Positions 34,571-46,506 of a stretch of DNA of 64,000 nucleotides are shown in pieces; position 1 is the first letter of the stretch, and every line of letters starts with the position of its first letter. The stretch lies in contig OX393581.1 in NCBI GenBank assembly GCA_947652605.1, forward strand, positions 46,151,924 through 46,215,923. The letters are read 5' to 3'. Origin of the DNA: Elmis aenea (Eukaryota > Arthropoda > Insecta > Coleoptera > Elmidae). The notes under the pieces were generated by a model, which worked only from the letters and a program-made list of their open reading frames with translations, ran no database searches and was not told where the DNA came from. Made by a program: the position numbers and the translations under genes.

Positions 34571-35579
34571 ACCTTTACAATATCTTAAGGAACACGAGAG
34601 GAACAGTTGCGCGCAGAGCCACGTAGCGGCGAATGTGGATTTCCACGAATGCTTTAACAACTCCGGTTTCGTACTATACTTTTTCTACGACCACATAATA
34701 TATAAGCTTTTACCGGCTTTTTGCCTAATAGTAAAAACACTTTGTATACCCTGATAATGGTCAATTTTAACGTGAGTCTGCTTTGGTAATTTCTAAAAAG
34801 CTGTACCTCTTGCTTACCGTGGGCAAGGATCCTCTTACTATGGAAGCAGATTGTACAGTAATAGGCATTTAACAAAGTGGTAATAAAAAAAATATACTAT
34901 TAACTATTTTAAACTTTATTTTTTTTTAACTCAGAGCTTAATTAAATAAAATTTATTGCTGAAAAAAGTAAACAGTGTTTTAAAGAACTAATAGTGCTTT
35001 TATCATTTAGAATGTGTAGGTCTTAATGCCCTGTGAAATATGCTACGTTTCATCGCAGCCGACTTAGCAGATGTGCTGGAATAATTTGTGCGTCACATTC
35101 AGTCATAGCTTTACTAATTTATCTCTCCAATTGAGCTGATCAACACGAGTTAACGCTTTAATTTTGTAATTCCGGTTGAACATAATTAATGCTCTTCGTT
35201 ACAGTTTATGGATTTTGCGGGCGTGCGTGCCTCTTGAATATTATTTTCATTAATTTCGGTTATTATAAAAATACAAAAATCCATATTAACCACATGCAAG
35301 CTCCCGAAGGAGCTAATACATTTTAAAACTCATCAGATTAGTGGAGTGAGTTTTGTGTTGTTTTGGTCCGGAATGAGGTCCAAATATGTTGTTGGACGCT
35401 TGAATGAAGTGGAGTTATCCGTGTAGCTTCTAACAATAGACGTATATCGTTTAAAGCTCTCGAGTTTAGAGTTTTGTAGAAGTTGTAATTTCTCGGCTTG
35501 CTGACATAAATCAATAAAGAACTAATAAAACCCACCGCGGACATTAGTATCATCTTTCTGCACTCTCTCGTATATTTTT
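34571..35579. other. No gene recognised
   Basis: AT-rich to 35030, then moderately GC-richer. Short frames on both strands have no family signature. Confidence 0.4.
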
Positions 35580-36110
35580 CTCGGCCAGCGGTGTGGACGT
35601 ATGAATTTACCGCCCTCGAGAGACGTCGGAAGGCTCATATATAATCAATAGGAGATACCCGATGTCTGGCGGTAACAGCGGCAACTAAATCATTACAGCG
35701 CGGGTGTGTAATAGTTAAACGATATTGACTTCTCGATGCTAGGGTGATTTGTAAGCTCGCCAGATAATGGCCCCCGCGGCCTGCGCGTTTTCATCAACCT
35801 TAAGGAACAATGGGGGGGTGAATAATTGCGCCATCAAAGAGCAGGCGATGGCAGGTAATGCGAAATGCACTGTGGCTTTCCGTAGGTGAGCTAACGGCCG
35901 TAAAGACGGGGGTAGCTTGCGTTAAACGATCCCAGCAAGATCTATTCACAACTTTGACAATGGCCATTGTTTGGAGGGCGTAGCAAGACTTTCGATATAA
36001 TATGTTTGGTGGTTGACAAGAACATGGATCCTGAAGAGACACATGCGAACCTCCTAACACTTGTAATACGATAGTGCGCTCTTCTCCATCCGCCATAATG
36101 TCAAACTCCC
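35580..36110. promoter_or_regulatory. GC-richer island, candidate conserved non-coding DNA
   Basis: GC-rich blocks (CGGCCAGCGGTGTGG, GGCCCCCGCGGCCTGCGCG) stand out. The minus strand has a 98-codon frame (35800-36096) opening MADGEERTIVLQVLGGSHVS, with a reasonable start but no family I can name. No transposon ends. Either regulatory DNA or a small unrecognised exon. Confidence 0.3.
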
Positions 36111-36379
36111 AACCACTCTCACTATTCGCATAGAAATGCGTGAGATTTATTATCCCAATTTGAACAGACTTGTGCGCCTTCGTAAATTACTGAATATCTT
36201 GTCGGATTTCCAACCAAGTTCTAGTTCCTTGTTTTGCATCAAACTAGAATGACCGTTGTTCCTGTTCATAACACAACTCCATTTTTTTTTTAAATAAACC
36301 AAAATGTGTCTTCAATTATTTAGTTTGGTAAAGTATGCACATTTTTTTAACGCAGTTAATTGTAAATTGTAAGTACCTA

Positions 36380-37744
36380 CAGTAAATACTCGATAAAGGC
36401 AGCTTTTTTGAATCGATTCTGGTTCTAATAGTTGCTTTTTTCGAATGTTGTTGCTTTTGTCAAATTAAGTGCACTATTTTAAATCAATTTGAATTAAAAT
36501 TAATTTATATTCAGAAATAGACAATAAATGAAAGATTTATTGTTGCTAGAAAACAAGTTGGTGTTTCTAAAATAATGTTTATTAATTAGGTGAAAATCAA
36601 GAATTTTTTAAACTGAAAAACAAATTGAACAAAGAGAATCAAAACATGCTTAGTTTTTCTGCGAAAGCTTCCTCTCTTATTCTTCTTAGATATAATACGT
36701 CATCTAATGACAAAGAAGCCTCTGCCAAGTCAACTGCAACATCTAAATTCTTTATTACATTACCTATGTTGGTAATGTCAGCGGCCATATCAATTTCTTC
36801 TTCGTTATCTTGATCGTTCAACTCGTTTACTGCATGATCAGGATTCATTAAACGATTGTCGGCTATTTCTTCATCGGCGATGATTCTTGATACTTCGCCT
36901 ACTCCCATTCATTCCATGATTTCTGGATCTGTTAAGTTTTCGTCAGGAAGAACACGTCTATACAGGTGTGGAATGATTATTTTATTTCGTTGTCGAAGTT
37001 CCACTAATGAATGGAATCATGTCCTCATCCCATGCATCATGATCTTCTGAATTTGTTGGGTTGAATACGACTCTAAATATATTTTTAATGACACTGGTTG
37101 AAATTTCATTCCTCGATTCGGTGATCATAGACGAAACATCGTTGACAGATATGATTTCCAATTTCAAAGAAATATCATCACGAGGCATTGTATATAAAGA
37201 GCATCACAGTTTCTTCCTGTATGCATCGTTCATGGATTTAACTATTTTTTCGATCGAGCGGTTATAGGGGATGTTACATTTGGCTTTTTTTTTTTAAATT
37301 CTTCGGAGACAATTTAATTTATATGCGCCAAAATTAATACTACTAATAAGTATCACTTTTAGCATAAATATGAACAAACACAGTACATCTTTCGTGGGTA
37401 ACTGAGACGATATCAAAATATTTCTCCTTTTACATCATCTTTTCAGTCCCGTTAATAACAAGTTTTCCAAAATTTTGAAGTCATTTTGAAGTTTTTAGAA
37501 GTTATTCTAATTCTAATCTATTTTACTGTAATTGTCACAGTTGGGTCTATTATACATGTAGAAACCACTGATCTATACAAGTGACCATTGATTCCAAATA
37601 GAATCATAATATTTTTAAAAAGGTAAAAACAAAATTCAAGTTGTTTGTCGAGGTAACTGAATTGAAAAAAAAAATTGCTTTTTCAGCCGTTGCTTTTTTC
37701 GAATTGTTGCTTTTATCAAAGTTGCTTTTATCGAGTATTTACTG
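36380..37744 (-). mobile_element. Tigger/pogo-type transposon, internally deleted
   Basis: Flanked by TA (36378-36379, 37745-37746). Inverted ends CAGTAAATACTCGATAAA and TTTATCGAGTATTTACTG (one mismatch region further in). Subterminal repeats GTTGCTTTTTTCGAAT-like occur at both ends in the same orientation. The minus strand keeps the C-terminal part of a Tigger-type transposase at 36639-37250. Confidence 0.88.
36639..37250 (-). pseudogene. Tigger-type transposase C-terminal remnant
   Basis: The minus strand reads NIPYNRSIEKIVKSMNDAYR then KKL, a stop, MPRDDISLKLEIISVNDVSS, STSVIKNIFRVVF, EDHDAWDEDMIPF, and after a frameshift an acidic tail (NDQDNEEEIDMAADITNIGN). In Tigger transposases the region after the last catalytic Asp runs QP.DQG.I...K..YR..L..., then the helix ...ETI.NCF.KAGF and an acidic tail. 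The catalytic region before it is deleted. Confidence 0.65.
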
Positions 37745-37746
37745 TA

Positions 37747-38229
37747 TTTGAGTTTAAGTTGAAATATACTATAAAGTTTATTTTTCGAAAAAAGCCCATA
37801 TTTTCCTTGAAATGTTGGTTCTAATTCCTTAATTTTAGCTTTAGCTGGGTAACAAAATAATTATTTCTTTACCAAATTTTTTATCGTTTGTTGAAGTATG
37901 CTTTTATTGAATATCGTTGCATTATCATTATTGTTAGTGTCTTTTTGGTAAAATTCTTCTTTTTGTTAATAACTTGTACCAAGTTATAGTTTTAAGCCAT
38001 CTTTTGTAAAAAGCGAAAAACTTAAGTTATTTTTCGCAAGTAATTGAAGCATTTCATAAACAAACAAAAATAAAATATTGTACATCTAGCTTAAGCTTAA
38101 TATTTTGGTTAAGCTGTAGTCTAATAATTGACAAAATTTCTGGTTTAGGGTTGTTAAGAACTGACAAAATATCGCTCATTTATCATTAATTTCAGATATA
38201 ATTTTCCTTTTTGCAATGTTCCGTATGTT
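37747..38229. other. AT-rich DNA, nothing recognised
   Basis: No frame or repeat of note. Confidence 0.45.
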
Positions 38230-38384
38230 CAGGGCCTACTAGAGGGGGAGTCTTAAGGGGCTGGATCCCCGGGCCCAAAGTCTGAGGGGCCCTCAAATTT
38301 TGTTTAATATGCACGTTTTTTTCATTCACAAGGGCCCCAGAATTTTAACTTTCCCGGGCTCCCTCTTACCTCTAGGAGACCCTG
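38230..38384. mobile_element. Short hAT-like MITE
   Basis: Ends CAGGGCCTACTAGAGGGGGA and CCTCTAGGAGACCCTG are inverted. GGGCCC blocks face each other inside (CCCCGGGCCCAAAG; AAGGGCCCCAG). The flanks CGTATGTT and GGTGTGTT match at 6 of 8 positions, consistent with an old 8-bp target duplication. Confidence 0.6.
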
Positions 38385-38392
38385 GGTGTGTT

Positions 38393-40490
38393 TATTCTAA
38401 TTTGTATAAAGGCAATAACTCCAATTAAAAAGTCGCTTACCTTAAATGTAACCTTTTTTATTATTTCGTTTAAATCAGATATTTAAGGTAAACATTAGCT
38501 AGTGCCATTATGAGTTGTTCCGAGCAAAAAAAAACTAACGAACTAATGTTGAAGCTTTGAACTGTAATTTTAAACTTTTATATTTATATCTGATTTAGTG
38601 GCCAAGCAAATGGTACACTTGTAGGTCAAAAACGAGTCATGTAATTAACACGCCTTCATCTTGAACCTACGTCTTTATCAGAAAGACCTATCTGCGTGAT
38701 AAAAATTTCATCGTGGCCGTTACAGCAAAATATTAATATTTTTTAGTGCCATCCCCACGGAACAGACCCAGATACTGAAGATAAACTAATTACTGTGTTT
38801 TCTCTTATATTAGCTGTTTTGTATTTCACATGGGCACTTTCGAAACCTAATTTTCATCTTGGTACGGGCAATAACAAGAAATTGAATAATTTTAACTATC
38901 GCTCCGACGAACATTAACAAATTTGACGATAAGGCTCGCGTTTTTCTTGCGCAATAAAAGAGGGTAATAATTATTTTAGATCGTAAAATAAATTTACCAA
39001 ACATCCTTGTAATTAATAAAGTTAAAATTTTTAAATTATCATTTAAGAAACGTCTTTAAAAATGTATACATCTGCAATTTAACTAATAGGAGTAACAAAT
39101 TTTGTGGGTTATATACGTTATAGTAAATCATTTTAAATTTAATTAATTATAAGCTATGAAAAACATGACAAATCCATGTTGTTTTTGTATGTGAAAAAAC
39201 AAAATTACAAAAATGCATTCATGTAACATTGCAGGGAAAAGATTAATTAGTTAAGTGCCGGCATGTTTGACGCAGATCAAAAATATGTGTCGGAAAACAA
39301 CATTTGCTGACCCACTATTTATTAAGCGCTCCATAAAACTCTTTGGTCGCGTGGTACTTCACAATAAAATACATTTATTAACTAAAATATCTTTTATCAC
39401 TCTCGTTATATAAATAAACTTAATTGTAAAACTTGTTGGTGTCTTTGTGTAGAGAGATAATGAATTAAATTGTATAATATGACAAATTTTTGTTCGCTAA
39501 GTATTACAATTTTAGATTTTAAGCCTTCTTTTGTTAAAAAAATAATGTTAATACACTGATTTTGGTAAAATGACACAAACTAAGAGTGGTTGTGTATATT
39601 AACCTCTTTTTTTTTATGTGGGATCGCCTACAAACTTACGCCCACTCTTTGGTGCAAAACCATCAATAAACAACTGAATATTATATTACTCTATAAATTA
39701 CAGATTCAGAATTTTGTACAGTATGCATACTATACAATCCCTAATTCAGAGAAGATTGAAAATTATTGCAAAACCAATAACAGCCGCTATAATAACTGAA
39801 ACATCGTTAATTTAGCAACAATTTCAGTTTCATTAGCTGTATAAACAGACAAGCGGAGTAGATGATATGAGAGTCTAAAATCCAACGTTTTCGTAAAATA
39901 ACAATGAAAATTAACTCATAAATTGTAGTTACAAAGGGTTATTGTAATTTTTCGGTTGTTACAGTAATATACATACGCCGGGCGGTAACGGTTTCACGGG
40001 TCGGTAGCAAAAACCAATAGAATGTGGCTTTACTCAATTTAAGAAAAAAACGTTATAGAGTTATAAAAAACACGAAAAGTCTATTTCACTTTTATAAGGA
40101 TTCAAGTTTAATCAGGTAAAGATTATTTAAAATTTTCGCGCTTTAATTTGTGACGTGTGCAGGAATGTTTAGCATAGACGTCCTACTTATGTGAAATATA
40201 TGTTTAAATCCGTTTAAAAGATTAATAAAGTCCTAATCATATGACAATAGTAATTTTTAATGCACATGTGATAGCTATGTTAAAACTTAATAATGGTATT
40301 TTTTAGTACCTACGAACAAATATTGTATTCAATTAAGATATCTTAATAAATCAATTGATGAAGGAAATTTTAATTTACATGAAATTAATAATAACTAAAC
40401 AGGCTAAAATTGATGCATTTTACTGTTACAAAAAATAAAGACTAAAGCTTGTCATAAAATGATTTTGCTGTAAAAACTTTAACGTTTTTC
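38393..40490. other. AT-rich DNA, nothing recognised
   Basis: Only short AT-driven frames. A small GC patch near 39977-40010 (CGCCGGGCGGTAACGG) is unexplained. Confidence 0.45.
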
Positions 40491-41201
40491 GTTGTGGTCT
40501 AAATTCGAAGTATTTTTAGTGAACTTGGTAATCAGAAAAGTCAGAGAAAACATGATTGATATCACTTGGGCCACTTTTTTGCGAGTTATTTATGTCTGTT
40601 ATCAGAATTGAGGCAATTGTTTTCGTTTGAAAATCTAAGAGCTATTTTAAAATACAGTTTATTAAATGTTTTCGATTTTCTATGGCTATCTCAATTTCTA
40701 ATTAATGAAGAAAATTATTATATTTTCATGCGAAAAACAATTGACCACGTGGAAATTATTCTAATGGCCCTTAAACGTCTAGGAAAATATTGCACTTGAT
40801 ACCAAAAAAACCCTTAGTAAACCATAAAGTTTATTTAAAAAAAAAAGTTTTTAAATTTAAAAGTATATATCATTTTATTATAAATCTGTTATCTAAAATG
40901 AAGGGTGTTAGAGGAAAAAAAAGAATGCCATTTTTAACCCATTTGGACATATTGAACTAGTTATTATAGTTTTAATATGAATTATTTTTCACAACATTCA
41001 TTGATTAATACTTATTTATAATAATATATTCCATAGTAAAATAAAGTTTGGTTGATGCAGCTCTATGAACAAAAAAATAGTAGACTTTAAAATCTTTAAA
41101 ATTGAATTGTTAACATCAAGTAACCCCGTAACACCCTTAAAATAACGTAGATGTGGTATTATTTCCGCGGAGGTGCTCCCCTTTCGGGTTCCTGTATTGG
41201 G

Positions 41202-41390
41202 GTCTAGGAACATTCTTCGCCCACAATTCTTCGCCAACATTTCTTCGCCTGCACAATTCTTCGCCTGCACAATTCTTCGCCAGCACAATTTTTCGCCGCA
41301 TACAAGCATATCACAAATTTTATTTGTAAATGTGATTGTTTTTATTTATAACGTAATTTTTACAGATTATTTTACATTAGCCTAAATCTC
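41202..41390. mobile_element. MITE with minisatellite terminal inverted repeats, copy 2 (truncated)
   Basis: Starts GTCTAGGAACATTCTTCGCC, has 6 repeat units (ATTCTTCGCCTGCACA type), then CATATCACAAATTTTATTTG and AACGTAATTTTTACAGATTA as in copies 1 and 3. Similarity stops near 41390 and the right half with its inverted array is missing. Confidence 0.85.
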
Positions 41391-41782
41391 CAGGATTTTC
41401 TTTTAGGATGTTTTTCTTAACTCTTCTTGGTTGGCTTTTTCCATATGGTAACTTTTGTGAGTAAATTCATTGTCAAAGTATGGTATGGATTTAAAGCTTG
41501 TTTTTAACAAGGTACTACAGTTAACTGTGATTTCAAAATTAATTTAAGTTAGTAAGTTTTTTATACCAAAATATTCATCGTATGTTAAGTGTTAAGTGTT
41601 AGTTTTCTGTCAAACAAATTGTTTTTTGTTGTTTGGTGAGTATTATTAACTCTAAGAATTTTAATACGTTGATGGAATTTTGCATTCAAAGGATAAAACA
41701 CGAACATTTCAAAATTGTGTTTCGCAAAATGATACTTCAGGTTTAAATAAAAGCGAATATGTTTCTGTTGTTTCTGGTATAG

Positions 41783-41860
41783 CAGTGATTCTAACTGTGG
41801 GGCACCAATCCTAAGGGAGGCGCCAAATACCTGAAGTTGGGGCGCGAAAAAATCAAAAAC
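41783..41860. mobile_element. Solo hAT-like end
   Basis: CAGTGATTCTAACTGTGGGG followed by CACCAATCCTAAGGGAGGCG has the form of Charlie-like hAT termini. No partner was found. Confidence 0.35.
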
Positions 41861-42404
41861 ATGGACAAAACTATTTATAAAAATAAACAAAAACAATAAC
41901 ATAAAATAGATACGATAGGTTCTTAGTAAGCCTAGAAACTAGTGTACCGGTTTTGATTTAATTTTCATGTTTAAATTAGCAAAAAAAGGCGCTACTAACA
42001 AAAATACACATTTTAAAAAGAATACGTTCAGTCCAACGGCTAAAATAAATACAAAAGATTGAGAAATACTGTGACGTATTGTTTTACCAGGCCATATAAT
42101 AAACACAACATCCGGTTTTGCAAAAAAAAAAATCACAAATCCGTGGTCATATAAAATAAGCAATGTGAAAATTTCCAGTAATTATCTTGTTTAATATTGC
42201 TATTATTAATCATTGAAAATTTTACTACAAAAGCAGTTCTGTTTTCTTTATTTATTCGGATGTTTATGAATCCACAGCATACTACAAATCTCAGTTTCCC
42301 ACAACATTAAACAGTTTTTCACTTAATAGCAACCATTGAAAACCTTTACAAAATGTGGATTAACTTATAAAAATAAAAAATTTATGATTTATTTTTTAAA
42401 TGAT

Positions 42405-42650
42405 TTTTTTTTTCTTCTTCTTTTACTACGCCTTATGCCTCACGGCGTCGGCTTTTGGTGGTTCTCCACCCAGCTTTTCCAGATCTTTTTGTCTGTCGTC
42501 ATCGCTCTCAACTCCCCAACTGTTTTCCCTCTTTCACGGGCTATTTGTTCTATCCTGTTTTCCATGTTAGATGTTGGCCTTCCTACCCGCCTTTTCCCAT
42601 ACCTCCTACTTTCTGTTATTTTTTTGCACGTGTCCGTACCATTTTAATTG
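42405..42650 (-). pseudogene. Non-LTR retrotransposon C-terminal fragment (LINE family B)
   Basis: The minus strand contains LKWYG.V-type residues, VGRPTS-like, ENRIEQIARERGKTVGELRA then TDKKIWKSWVENHQKP. It closely resembles the 3' end of the copy at 50040-50545 (HVQRMPPEAL, then ...REN). Extreme 5' truncation; the 3' (AAG)n-like tail is at the left edge (CTTCTTCTT on the + strand). Confidence 0.7.
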
Positions 42651-42852
42651 TTTTTCTTCGATATTTTGGGTTATTTTTTTTTGTTGTAGGTTTTTAAATA
42701 ATGCAAATTTTAATTTTAAATCAAGACGAAAAATTAAAACCGGTAGTGCCAATCTGATAACACACAAGTGTTTTTTCTCAAAAAAAAAACCTAGAGACCT
42801 AAAACTGATTTTTACTTACTATTTTAATCACTGAAAACCCTACGAATATCTT

Positions 42853-43248
42853 TATGGTGAATTTAATTTTATCATCTAAATAATGTCAAGCAAAATTGTC
42901 CATGAAATATAAAACACAACATTGATCAGCGGTCCACTGATAAACTACCAACATATCAAACTGACCTAGTTCCACAGAAGGTTTTAACCACTGATATAGA
43001 GTTTAATTGGTCCTGCATGTTGTTGCTCTTTCCATATTGCAGGTTCACCGATATGTTTAAATTAGCAAAGTTTTGCTCGATTACGTTCCTCTAGTTTCGC
43101 ATCTACGGCTGCCTCAGCTGCACTAATCGATTTCTAGCCCAATTTTGCGTCAAACACCAAACTTCAAACTAATAACACCAATAGAATGCAGAGCAGCCTG
43201 CAAAATTCATCACACAGAAGCAATAATTGGTCTCGTGCTGTATGTGTT
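42853..43248. other. Nothing recognised
   Basis: Moderate GC at 43010-43200 without a convincing frame. Confidence 0.4.
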
Positions 43249-43256
43249 ACGGTTAT

Positions 43257-44967
43257 CAGGGCCGGCCCAAGGCATGATGCAAGTGATGCACAGCATCAGG
43301 GCGCCCCCTTAAGGGGGCGCCTTACAGGATTATTTCTTTAAATAAAATGTGTGCTGTTTTTAAAATTTTAAAATGTCAACCAAATTTAATGTCAAAATTT
43401 ATTTTATTTTAAATAAGCTAGTATAAAAATAAATTTAAAACACGTGCCAGTATGGATGAGGCTAAATTTGAACCGCGCGCCAACACAGAACTCGGCTAAT
43501 CAGAGAGTGGGCAAAGCTCTGTGATTTCAATTTTAATATAAGTGATATGAGAGGACAAGGCTACGATAACGGCGCAAATATGACAGGTAAAAATAAAGGA
43601 GTTCAAAAGCATATTCAAAATTTAAATCCCAGGGCTTTCTTTATTCCGTGCCTTCGCATTCGTTGAATTTAGTTGTGAATGATGCCGCAAAAATGAATGT
43701 CGAAACAATTAGTTTTTTTTTTGCTTTATTCAAGAACTTTAATTTTTTTTTTAGTAGTTCTACTAAAAGGTGGGACATTTAAAAAAAGAATTTATCAAAA
43801 TTAACATTAAAACCTTCATCTGCAACTAGATTGGAATCTAGAGTTGAAGCACTGCGACCATTAAGATACGAAAATATACGACGCATTAATAGACATTTTT
43901 GATAATAATAATAACGACTACAAAGTCGACATGAGGCACAAAGTTTAGCTAAAAAAATTAAAAATTTTAAATTTATTTGTTCTACCATTTTATAGTATGA
44001 AGTATTTAACAGATTAAATGTGGTAAGTAAAATGTTACAAGGTGTTAAGCAGCATTTAAAAAGTGCATTAGTTGCATTAGACGAATTAATATGTTTCATA
44101 AAGGAATTAAGAACAGATAAAGGTTTTAATGAAATTTTAGAATCTGCAAAAGAACTAGCTACAGAGTTAGAAATTGCACCAAAATTTATTCCGTCAAAAA
44201 ATGTACGAAGACGTAATATAAAGAAACAATTTAGTTACGAATCTGCCGATGAAACACCGATTGGTCCTAAAGATAAATTTAAAATATCTTTTTTTCAATG
44301 TTATTTTAAATACTACAGTACTGAACTCTTTAGAAGAAAGATTTAGCCAACTTAAAAATCACAATGATAATTTTAATTTTTTTACGATATCAAAGAGATA
44401 AAAAATATGGACAAAGAAATTTTTAGAAAACATTGTACCGATATCGGAAGGATATAAGTGCATTAGAATTATTTGATGAATAAAAGGTTTTTTGGTGACT
44501 TTGTAGATCTTAATACTTATTCAGATACAATTGACATATTAAATTTTATTTGTGCCAACAATTTGGAGTGTGTATTTGAAAATGTAACCATGTTCTACGA
44601 ATTTTTTATAAATAAATAAAGAAATTATTGATAAATTTGCTAGCATAAAAGCCAGAAAAGTAAAATTTTAATATTATGTTTGCTTACTTTTATTTTGTAA
44701 AGAATTTAGGAATTTATAATAAGAGTAAATCCGTTTTGTTTTAAGTATACTACTTAGTACCTACTTATGTAGTGTTTTATGTAATTAATTCCATTACATA
44801 CTCTATAAAGATTTATATTAAATTAAATTATTAATAACAATATTATCTTTTTATTATTTTTATTACCCGAAAATGAGCCACTTTTGTCTTCAAATATATA
44901 TAGGGGGGGGGGGGGCGCTATAAGAGTACTTCGCAGCAGGGCGCCGACTACCCTTGAGCCGTCCCTG
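43257..44967 (+). mobile_element. hAT transposon with decayed transposase
   Basis: Perfect 8-bp target duplication ACGGTTAT (43249-43256, 44968-44975). The ends are CAGGGCCGGCCCAAGG and, inverted, CTTGAGCCGTCCCTG. Both ends carry GGGGGCGCC blocks. A G11 run sits near 44904. The transposase region 43540-44680 is full of stops but readable. It is close to full architecture, although the N-terminal zinc finger (BED/TTF type) is not seen and the C-terminal dimerisation block is deleted. Confidence 0.93.
43540..44680 (+). pseudogene. hAT transposase pseudogene (DUF4371/ZMYM1-like type)
   Basis: Pieces in order on the + strand: DMRGQGYDNGANMTGKNKGV (43546; RGQGYDNGANM is a catalytic-Asp motif of this hAT group), NPRAFFIPC, LNLVVNDAAKMNVET, FIQEL followed by a run with three stops, LSKLTLKPSSATRLESRVEA (shifted frame), RYENIRRINR, then the best open part at 44020-44346 with GFNEILESAKELATELEI and KKQFSYESADETPIG. 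It ends LECVFENVTMFYEF and EIIDKFASIKARKVKF. The block that normally lies between these last two (ASAERSFSKL...) is missing. Many stops and frameshifts; inactive. Confidence 0.88.
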
Positions 44968-44975
44968 ACGGTTAT

Positions 44976-45452
44976 TATATTTAATTGCATTTATTTTGCA
45001 AACTCTAACATCGAGTTCTATTTGCACAACTTTCTCTTGGTCTTTATCGAATTTATTACATTCTAAATAACTTCTGCATTTTTATTGTCTAATGTATAAG
45101 TCTATAATTTGGAAACCGAATGCATCCTAAATTACCTGATTTAAATTTCAATACATTATCAAAATAATTCGCTGAATTATCTTTGCTCACTTTTCGGTAA
45201 TTTTTCTTTTGCCTTTACCTTATAGACCCGCTTCTTGAACGTAATCAATAAACGAGCCCGCTAAATTTGATAATTTCTGAGCCGTACTGAAAAATATATG
45301 AATACATAAATATTAGTTAAAGGGAAACTGTTATGAATTATTTCAATTTTCTGCTTGCCCCGCGCTATAATAAAGTATAACGAAGGCAACCGTGGTTTTA
45401 TTAAAAATTTGATACTTCCGTCCTTTTAGTAATATCGAGAGCCGCGAGATGG
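44976..45452. other. AT-rich DNA, nothing recognised
   Basis: No motif-bearing frame or element end. Confidence 0.45.
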
Positions 45453-45510
45453 TACAGGGTGCCCCAAAAGTCACTACCATTTAAAAATTTAGTAAGTTTT
45501 GTATTTTTAA

Positions 45511-45830
45511 CTATTTGGTAATTTTCGTTTTTACATTATAATGTACCCATCTTGGAGATTTTTTGACGTACACATGAAAGATGACATCTTTAAAATGACC
45601 TCCTTCTTCCTCTTCACAAAGGCCAGCTTTTTTTATAGCTCTCTCAATAACTGCTTGCAAAGTGACTTTGTTTATCATTCGAATTTCCTGGCGAATATTG
45701 TCCTTTAGCTCAGCAACAGTTCCGGGCTTATAAAAAAACACTCGCTCTTTCAAATATCCCCATAAAAAGAATCTGGAGCCGTCAGATCAGGAGAACGTGG
45801 CGGCCAACGAAACTCTGCATTTATGGATTT
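45511..45830 (-). pseudogene. Tc1/mariner-like transposase C-terminal fragment
   Basis: The minus strand reads AEFRWPPRSPDLTAPDSF, with a frameshift in the usual FFLWGYLKER block, then MKERVFFYKPGTVAELKDNI, RQEIRMINKVTLQAVIERAI and LCEEEEGGHFKDVI. The WPPRSPDL.P.DFFLWG context is typical of these insect Tc1/mariner-like transposases, just after the HDGAPAH/N..PRSPDL part. It ends about 55 bp from the left terminus. Upstream catalytic residues are missing. Confidence 0.8.
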
Positions 45831-46284
45831 TTTTTCTCCCAAAATTTGCCTTATCAGCTGCATGAACTCTCGGGCTAAGCGAGAAATTTTTACCTAGATT
45901 TTAAATATGTTAATGACATAACACGCTCGATTTCCGAGTTATAACACAAACTTGCATTTTTTTTTAGTTGTTTTTTCTCGTTTCAATGATATACGGTTTG
46001 TTATACTTTACTCTTGTAGTTTTTTTTTAAATAACCAAAAATTATTTTATATGTTTACTGCCTGCTAATAGATGGTAGTTATCCCTTGTTGATGTTCTTT
46101 TTTTTTTCGATGTGACATTTAAGAGTTGTCAATTATTATAAGTGCAGCAGTTATTGCCAGTTACAAAGTTTAAAAACAAAACCTCAAAGTTCTTCAAATA
46201 AAATTTATTGATTGTTATACGTATAAATCTCTGTCTTGTGTTGATCAAAATTTTTGATTGAGTTTATTGTAAAATTTAAAAACA

Positions 46285-46350
46285 ATGTTTTCTAATGAAG
46301 AAAAATACGACATGCTTTTCTGTTACTACGCTCGTAATAAAAATAGCATT
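46285..46350 (+). pseudogene. Transposase N-terminus (inverted duplicate) in palindrome arm
   Basis: ATG at 46285: MFSNEEKYDMLFCYYARNKN, then a stop region. It is the inverted duplicate of the minus-strand N-terminus at 46506 and ends at the palindrome loop. Confidence 0.7.
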
Positions 46351-46389
46351 TTCTAAAATTGGTTTCTAATAAAGAAAATAATTTCTTTC

Positions 46390-46506
46390 TTGGTTGCCTC
46401 CTATCCATAAACCCTTTGCAAATACATTTCACTTGCGTTGCTGCTATTTCTATTACAAGCGTAGGTAACACAAAAGCATGTCGTTTTTTTCTTCATTAGA
46501 AAACAT
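46390..46506 (-). pseudogene. Transposase N-terminus (minus copy) in palindrome arm
   Basis: ATG at 46506: MFSNEEKNDMLLCY, a frameshift, NRNSSNASEMYLQRVYG, a stop, then RRQPRKKLFSLLE. This matches the usual N-terminal helix-turn-helix start (M...EE..DM...Y...N...A...Y..R.P.RR.P). It has the same orientation as the C-terminal fragment at 45511-45830. Confidence 0.7.

Larger units (their letters stand above)
40493..42850. mobile_element. Possible old foldback element, heavily diverged
   Basis: 40493-40600 (GTGGTCTAAATTCGAAG, AACTTGGTAATCAG, CACTTGGGCCACTTTTTTG) resembles the left arm of the 25049 family. 42725-42850 (GACGAAAAATTAAAACC, TAGTGCCAA, TCTCAAAAAAA, AGAGACCTAAAACTGATTTT) resembles its right arm in the opposite sense. 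They are in the expected orientation to be the two ends of one element. The MITE copy at 41202 and the LINE fragment at 42405 would be later insertions. Confidence 0.4.

Noticed and set aside
36625..37267. + strand frames of 62-68 codons
   Set aside because: Antisense to the Tigger-type transposase remnant.
42336..42834. Three overlapping + strand frames rich in Phe and Leu
   Set aside because: They are antisense to the LINE family B fragment, whose minus-strand peptide matches the copy at 50040-50545.
43779..44099. 106-codon minus-strand frame
   Set aside because: The + strand here reads as hAT transposase pieces in the right order; the minus frame is its shadow.
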